From assembly GCA_030698935.1 (NCBI GenBank), contig JAUYLR010000077.1:1-16775 (forward strand): a stretch of DNA of 16,775 nt, read 5' to 3'. Both the position numbers and the translations under genes were made by a program. Positions 12,482 to 16,775 of the stretch are shown in pieces. The notes under the pieces are model-generated. The model was not told where the DNA came from and did no database searches. It saw nothing but the letters and a program-made list of their open reading frames with translations. Origin of the DNA: a bacterium (GTDB taxonomy: Bacteria; Patescibacteriota; Minisyncoccia; Phycocordibacterales; UBA2100). How positions within the stretch are numbered: the stretch's first letter is position 1; the number at the start of each line of letters is the position of its first letter.

Positions 12482-14284
12482 ATGGACATAGGACTACCTG
12501 AAGATTTGTCGGAAAAACTTACGCGCGAGCGGAAGGTTTTGCATTCCTCAAAATTGGAAGGACTGCTCCGTTCATTTTCTCCCGCAGAACGCCTGTTGCT
12601 TTATATTTTATCCGCCACACTCGCCTTAAGCGCGCTTGCGCTCCTCTCCGGCGCCAATAGCGCAGTTTCGGTTCTCCAACCGGCTTACGGAGGTTCGTAT
12701 ACCGAGGGCATCGTTGAACCGCCCCGCTTCATCAATCCGGTTCTCTCCCTTTCACAATCCGATGAAGACCTTACGCAACTGGTATATTCGGGCCTGATGA
12801 GGGCCCTGCCAGACCCCGTTTCAGGCGAATCATTCAAAGCCGGTGATTCGGTTATTCCGGACATTGCCGAGAGTTACAACATCTCGCCGGACGGCACGAC
12901 GTACACATTCACCCTGCGGCAAAACGCGAAATTCCATGACGGCACACCGCTGACATCTGAAGACGTACTTTTCACAATACAAACGATACAAAAGCCGGAA
13001 ATAAAGAGCCCGCGCCGGGCCGATTGGGAAGGCGTTGCCGTTTCGGCTCCCGACCCTCGCACCGTTATTTTCCAGCTTCAGCACGCGTACGCTCCTTTCC
13101 TGGAAAACACCATTATCGGCATTCTGCCCAAACACCTGTGGAGCTCCGTCAGCGCGGAAGAGTTCCCTTTCAATCCTCTGAATACTCATCCCGTAGGAAG
13201 CGGTCCCTACAAAGTCTCCGAGTTCCAAACAGACAGCACGGGTGCCGCGACCAGCTATGCGCTGGAATCGTTTGATACATTCACTCTCGGGGTCCCGTAC
13301 CTTAAGAAAATCAACTTCTTATTTTATCCGAACGAAGACGCGCTCATCAAGGCCTTTAATGACGGAAAAGTAACGGGTCTTGCGAGCGTGACTCCGACAG
13401 GCCTTTCCTCAATCAATCTGGATGACAGCACCGTCATGCGGATACCTCTTCCGCGCGTCTTCGGCATCTTTTTCAATCAAAGCCACGCGCCCGTGCTCGC
13501 GGACGCATCCGTACGCGCGGCGTTGAACATGGCGATAGACAAAGACGCGATAGTAAACTCGGTGCTCAAGGGCTACGGTGTTGCGCTCAGTGGTCCGATT
13601 CCTCCCGGAGTTCTCAAGAATCCCGCGCCGGCAGATTCCGCACTGCCCTTTACCGCAGCTGAACGGATTACAAAAGCGCGCGAAATCCTCACAAAGGGCG
13701 GGTGGATATTTGATACGAAGGCTGGCGTTTGGAAGAAAAAAAAGCAGGTGCTTTCGCTCTCGCTTGCAACATCCGATGCTCCGGAACTTTCGGCCACAGC
13801 GGAGCACATCGCCGGGTTCTGGAAAGCGATTGACGTGGAGGTGACAGTAAAAATTTACCCGCTTTCGGAATTGAACACGAATGTGATACGGCCGCGCGCG
13901 TATGACGCGATGCTTTTCGGAGAGGTTGTGGGGCGCTCTCTTGACCTCTTTGCCTTTTGGCACTCAAGCCAGCGCAATGACCCCGGCCTTAACCTTGCCA
14001 TGTATGCGAATACAAAGACAGATGCCCTCCTGGCAAACGCGCGCGTAGAGACTTCCCGCGGAGACCGCGAAGCCCTCTACAATTCTTTTTCTGCGGTCAT
14101 AGTCAAAGACCAGCCGGCAGTTTTCCTGTATGCGCCGGAATTTATTTATGTCGTCCCGAAAACAGTACGGGGCATACGCCTCGGCGCGCTCACAACCCCG
14201 TCGGAGAGATTCCAAAATGTGTACCAGTGGTACAGGGATACGGAACACGTTTGGAGCTTCTTTGCGAACGGAAATCAAATGTAA
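12482..14284 (+). CDS. Membrane-anchored extracellular solute-binding protein, family 5 (peptide ABC transporter type)
   Basis: From ATG 12482 the protein is 600 aa. A cytoplasmic N-terminus (1-36) is followed by one helix (about 38-57, LLLYILSATLALSALALLSG), then the SBP_bac_5 fold: GGSYTEGIVEPPRFINPVLS, LTQLVYSGLMR, DIAESYNISPDGTTYTFTLRQNAKFHDGTPLTSEDVLFTI, HPVGSGPYKV, VRAALNMAIDKDAIV. There is no lipobox; the helix acts as an uncleaved anchor, so the domain faces outside. Such proteins hand peptides to Opp/Dpp permeases, but no permease or ATPase gene is in this window. The 35 codons before the chosen start (from 12377) have non-protein-like content and overlap a hairpin, so they were rejected. 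RNase J follows after 74 bases. Confidence 0.88.
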   Translation: MDIGLPEDLSEKLTRERKVLHSSKLEGLLRSFSPAERLLLYILSATLALSALALLSGANSAVSVLQPAYGGSYTEGIVEPPRFINPVLSLSQSDEDLTQLVYSGLMRALPDPVSGESFKAGDSVIPDIAESYNISPDGTTYTFTLRQNAKFHDGTPLTSEDVLFTIQTIQKPEIKSPRRADWEGVAVSAPDPRTVIFQLQHAYAPFLENTIIGILPKHLWSSVSAEEFPFNPLNTHPVGSGPYKVSEFQTDSTGAATSYALESFDTFTLGVPYLKKINFLFYPNEDALIKAFNDGKVTGLASVTPTGLSSINLDDSTVMRIPLPRVFGIFFNQSHAPVLADASVRAALNMAIDKDAIVNSVLKGYGVALSGPIPPGVLKNPAPADSALPFTAAERITKAREILTKGGWIFDTKAGVWKKKKQVLSLSLATSDAPELSATAEHIAGFWKAIDVEVTVKIYPLSELNTNVIRPRAYDAMLFGEVVGRSLDLFAFWHSSQRNDPGLNLAMYANTKTDALLANARVETSRGDREALYNSFSAVIVKDQPAVFLYAPEFIYVVPKTVRGIRLGALTTPSERFQNVYQWYRDTEHVWSFFANGNQM

Positions 14285-14358
14285 TTATCATTATTAATAC
14301 CATAACCGGAGACTCGTGAACCGTCATTATTCCCTTCTCCCCAATCCTTATACACAGT

Positions 14359-16344
14359 ATGAACACATCATCAGACACCCCCCAGCTTCCGCCTGAATCC
14401 GGCGCCCCGCGCGCGGGAGCGCACAATATGCACAGCAGAACGCAGGCTTCGCCCCGGGAGGGGCCGTATAGGCCCCGTGCCGCAAGGCCCTCCGGATTGC
14501 CGCATCCGGCCCACAGGGGCCCGGCCCCACGGACCGGCCGCCCCGCGCGCCGCAGTTTCGGCGCATCCCATCAGGCGCGCCCGCCGCGCCGCGCCGCACG
14601 CACAAAGGTTGAGCACCATCAGTCTTCAGAGGTTCGCGGACGGCCGCAAAGCGCTCCCGTGCCCCTACCCGCAGAGGATACGGTGCGCATCATTCCCCTT
14701 TCCGGCGTGGAGGAAATCGGCCGCAACATGACAGCAATAGAATTCGGAGGCGATATTTTCATCGTTGATTGCGGTTTCGCCTTCAGCGAAGTGGAGACTC
14801 CCGGTATTGATTACATACTTCCGAATACGGGCTATCTGGAAACCCGCAAAGATAAGATACGCGGGCTCCTGATTACGCACGGGCACTTGGACCACATCGG
14901 GGGCATTCCCTACATTATTGACCGCATCGGCAACCCGATGATTTATACGCGGAAGCTCACGGGCATGATGATAAAGAAGCGGCAGGAGGAATTCTCGCAA
15001 ACCGTTCCCGTTCAAATCCGGGAAGTGGAAGAGGATGAGGTTCTGAAATTGGGCAAAGCGACTATCCGCTTCTTCGGCGTCACTCACACTGTGCCCGATT
15101 CAATGGGCATCATCATAGAAACGCCGTGGGGCGATGCCGTGTTCACCGGCGACATCAAGCTGAATCACTTGGACGGCGAGCCCAGTGATGAGGAGAAGAG
15201 AGAATTTGGGATTTTCAAGAACCGAAAAGTACTGGCGCTTCTCATGGACAGCACCAATGTGTGGCAACCCGGTTTTTCTATTCCGGAATCAACCGTCTAC
15301 AAGACGTTGGAGAATATAATAAAGAACGGCAAGGGCCGTCTGGTTGTCGCAATGTTTGCATCGCACCTTGAGCGTCTCATCCGTGTCGTACATTTTGCCG
15401 AGGAGTACGGAAAGAAAATCGTGATTGACGGCAGGTCAATGCGCACGAACATAGAAATAGCGCGAGAAATCGGCATCATCAAATACAAAGATGATACGGT
15501 TGTCGCCGTTGAAAATATGATGCAGTATCCGCAGGATAAGCTCATTATCTTGGCTACGGGCGCACAGGGCGATGAATTCGCTTCGCTCGCGCGCATCGGC
15601 AACAAAACGCACAAATACATCCGCCTTCAGCCTACAGACACCGTCGTTTTGTCATCTTCGGTCATTCCCGGCAATGAACGCGCAGTACAAAAACTGAAAG
15701 ACAATCTTTCCCGCCAAGGCGCGCACATCATCACCTACCACGCGAGCGATGTGCACGCATCCGGTCACGGCAATCGCGAAGAAGCTGTGTGGATACACAG
15801 GCAAATCAAACCGAAGTTCTTCATTCCGATACACGGCTACCACTACATGCTGCGCGTCCACGCCGATGTTGCGGAAGAGCTCGGTGTGCCGGAGCAAAAT
15901 ATTGTCATACCCGACAACGGTTCCATTATTGAAATCCAGAATGGGGGCGAGAAAATCGTTAAACTGCCTATGAAAGCCCCTTCGGAACTGCGCGTCGTAG
16001 AAGGCAACACCGTCTCCGAAATTTCCGATGTATTGATGCGCGACAGAAAAGCGCTCGGACAGGAAGGATTCTGCGTCGTCGTCGCCACCATTGACCGCCG
16101 CACAGGCAGGCTTCATAAATCGCCCGATATCATCTCGCGCGGGTTCGTATACCTGCGCGACAACAAAGATTTAATGGACCAAACGCGCCTCATAATCAGA
16201 AAGAGTGTGGAGGGCTCAATGAGGAACCCCAGAGCCGCAGACTTAGACGCCGCGAGAGAAGACCTGGCCGAGTCCGTGTCAAAATTCCTATTGAGTCGGA
16301 CGATGAAGCGGCCGATTGTTATTCCGGTCATTGTCAGTATCTAA
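14359..16344 (+). CDS. rnj: Ribonuclease J with long basic N-terminal extension
   Basis: The 661-aa protein has a Pro/Arg-rich, low-complexity, probably disordered region at 1-107, then RNase J: VRIIPLSGVEEIGRNMTAIE, the metallo-beta-lactamase motif HGHLDH at 174-179 (two-zinc site), THTVPDSMG, FTGDIKL, the MDSTN motif, the beta-CASP part with VVAMFASHLERL, VIPGNE and HASGHG, and IPIHGYHY. The C-terminal domain ends at IVIPVIVSI. It acts as a 5' exonuclease and endonuclease on RNA, central to RNA decay in bacteria without RNase E. Canonical family members have HGHEDH and VHGEYR where this has HGHLDH and IHGYHY. The start may be leaderless: TTATAC lies at 14349-14354, five bases before ATG, though its -35 is poor. 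The extension's codons are strikingly GC-rich. Confidence 0.95.
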   Translation: MNTSSDTPQLPPESGAPRAGAHNMHSRTQASPREGPYRPRAARPSGLPHPAHRGPAPRTGRPARRSFGASHQARPPRRAARTKVEHHQSSEVRGRPQSAPVPLPAEDTVRIIPLSGVEEIGRNMTAIEFGGDIFIVDCGFAFSEVETPGIDYILPNTGYLETRKDKIRGLLITHGHLDHIGGIPYIIDRIGNPMIYTRKLTGMMIKKRQEEFSQTVPVQIREVEEDEVLKLGKATIRFFGVTHTVPDSMGIIIETPWGDAVFTGDIKLNHLDGEPSDEEKREFGIFKNRKVLALLMDSTNVWQPGFSIPESTVYKTLENIIKNGKGRLVVAMFASHLERLIRVVHFAEEYGKKIVIDGRSMRTNIEIAREIGIIKYKDDTVVAVENMMQYPQDKLIILATGAQGDEFASLARIGNKTHKYIRLQPTDTVVLSSSVIPGNERAVQKLKDNLSRQGAHIITYHASDVHASGHGNREEAVWIHRQIKPKFFIPIHGYHYMLRVHADVAEELGVPEQNIVIPDNGSIIEIQNGGEKIVKLPMKAPSELRVVEGNTVSEISDVLMRDRKALGQEGFCVVVATIDRRTGRLHKSPDIISRGFVYLRDNKDLMDQTRLIIRKSVEGSMRNPRAADLDAAREDLAESVSKFLLSRTMKRPIVIPVIVSI

Positions 16345-16775
16345 AGAAGAACTACTGACAACATTATTCCGAACCCATTGAGCGGATGGATTTTCTTTTA
16401 TCTCATCTACCGGTCCCGCAGCCCACAGCTGGTTTGAATAACTTAGAATTTGATTGTCATACTTAAACAGTTCTGAATAAATCGCGTTGATGGATGTAAT
16501 ACGAAACTCGAGGTTGTGTCCGACCTTTTCAAAACAAATTACCCTTTCGATGTTATCAAAACCGGCGATAAATGAATGGACGAGCACTGGATTTACTAAT
16601 TCCCAATTAATTTGATGCGCTATTTGCACCAAACCTATTTTTCCTCTTGTAGCGTTTCGTATGTAAGAAGTGAGTTCATCGACTGTCGCAAACCGTCTAA
16701 AGGTATCCTTAGGAAACAACCGGAACGCATACGACCCCGGTAACTTCTCACCGGAACGGACGAGCCCAATTGACC
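16288..16775 (-). CDS. Unknown protein, 3' part; 5' end beyond the window
   Basis: An open frame enters from the right edge and runs to the stop at 16288-16290, about 162 codons in view. In-frame residues upstream of the TTG at 16719 (GLVRSGEKLPGSYAFRLFPKD) read like protein, so the gene probably starts outside the window. The visible part (FATVDELTSYIRN, KIGLVQIAHQINWELVNPVLVHSFIAGFDNIERVI, FRITSINAIYSELFKYDNQILSYSNQLWAAGP) looks like a mixed alpha/beta soluble protein and matches no family I recognise. The last 19 codons are antisense to the end of RNase J and have odd composition (NDRNNNRPLHRP), so the tail may be an artefact of a lost stop or a frameshift. Base composition is AT-richer than its neighbours. 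Confidence 0.5.
   Translation of the reverse strand, partial: SIGLVRSGEKLPGSYAFRLFPKDTFRRFATVDELTSYIRNATRGKIGLVQIAHQINWELVNPVLVHSFIAGFDNIERVICFEKVGHNLEFRITSINAIYSELFKYDNQILSYSNQLWAAGPVDEIKENPSAQWVRNNVVSSSSLDTDNDRNNNRPLHRPTQ

Noticed and set aside
13409..13963. 184-codon open frame on the minus strand
   Set aside because: Antisense to the solute-binding protein, with Arg-rich shadow composition and no recognisable domain.

Overview
The window looks like a piece of a Candidate Phyla Radiation (Patescibacteria) chromosome, most likely from the Parcubacteria side. This is inferred from gene content and style; no 16S rRNA or ribosomal protein is present. The signs are: a lemA/htpX pair; secG followed by a lone, membrane-anchored extracellular solute-binding protein and RNase J; a small GIY-YIG protein; a YerC/TrpR-type regulator; a four-helix-bundle (23S IVS-type) ORF; tRNAs of which two lack an encoded CCA; almost no Shine-Dalgarno sequences and at least one promoter that predicts a leaderless mRNA; and short hairpin-forming repeats between genes. 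TGA ends at least five good genes (59-aa protein, gshF, the TPR protein, htpX, secG), so the standard bacterial code is used, not the UGA=Gly code of Gracilibacteria/Absconditabacteria.

Layout. 1-700: a + strand terminator, tRNA-Asp(GUC), a small GIY-YIG nuclease, a cluster of degenerate repeats with a 20-bp perfect palindrome, and a CAU tRNA. 819-998: a 59-aa two-helix membrane protein. 1017-3494 (-): an 825-aa bifunctional glutathione synthase of GshF type. 3578-6262 (+): a GT-C membrane glycosyltransferase with C-terminal TPRs, then a DPM1-like polyprenyl-phosphate glycosyltransferase. Between them lies a repeat element whose inverted copy covers the GT2 start codon. 6334-6418 (-): tRNA-Ser(GGA) inside a 20-bp perfect inverted repeat. 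6550-6975 (+): a YerC/TrpR-like regulator flanked on both sides by the same perfect palindrome. 9608-7070 (-): an envelope quality-control operon (48-aa coiled-coil ORF, lemA, htpX, four-TM protein) into which a nonsense-mutated four-helix-bundle ORF with inverted-repeat ends has been inserted. 11860-9800 (-): groES-groEL. 12128-16344 (+): secG, the solute-binding protein and RNase J, served by a consensus promoter (TTGACA-N17-TATAAT) divergent from the groES promoter. 16775-16288 (-): the 3' part of an unknown gene that overlaps the end of RNase J.

How the genes fit together. The GT2/GT-C pair can form a complete protein O-glycosylation module: the GT2 charges a lipid-phosphate carrier and the GT-C enzyme spends it outside the membrane. 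groES-groEL, htpX/lemA and secG cover folding, membrane proteolysis and export. GshF would give this probably reduced-genome cell its own glutathione. The least explained items are the CCCGTTAGAAG element at the GT2 start, the paired palindromes round the TrpR-like gene, the extended tRNA-Ser acceptor stem, and the broken insert between lemA and htpX.
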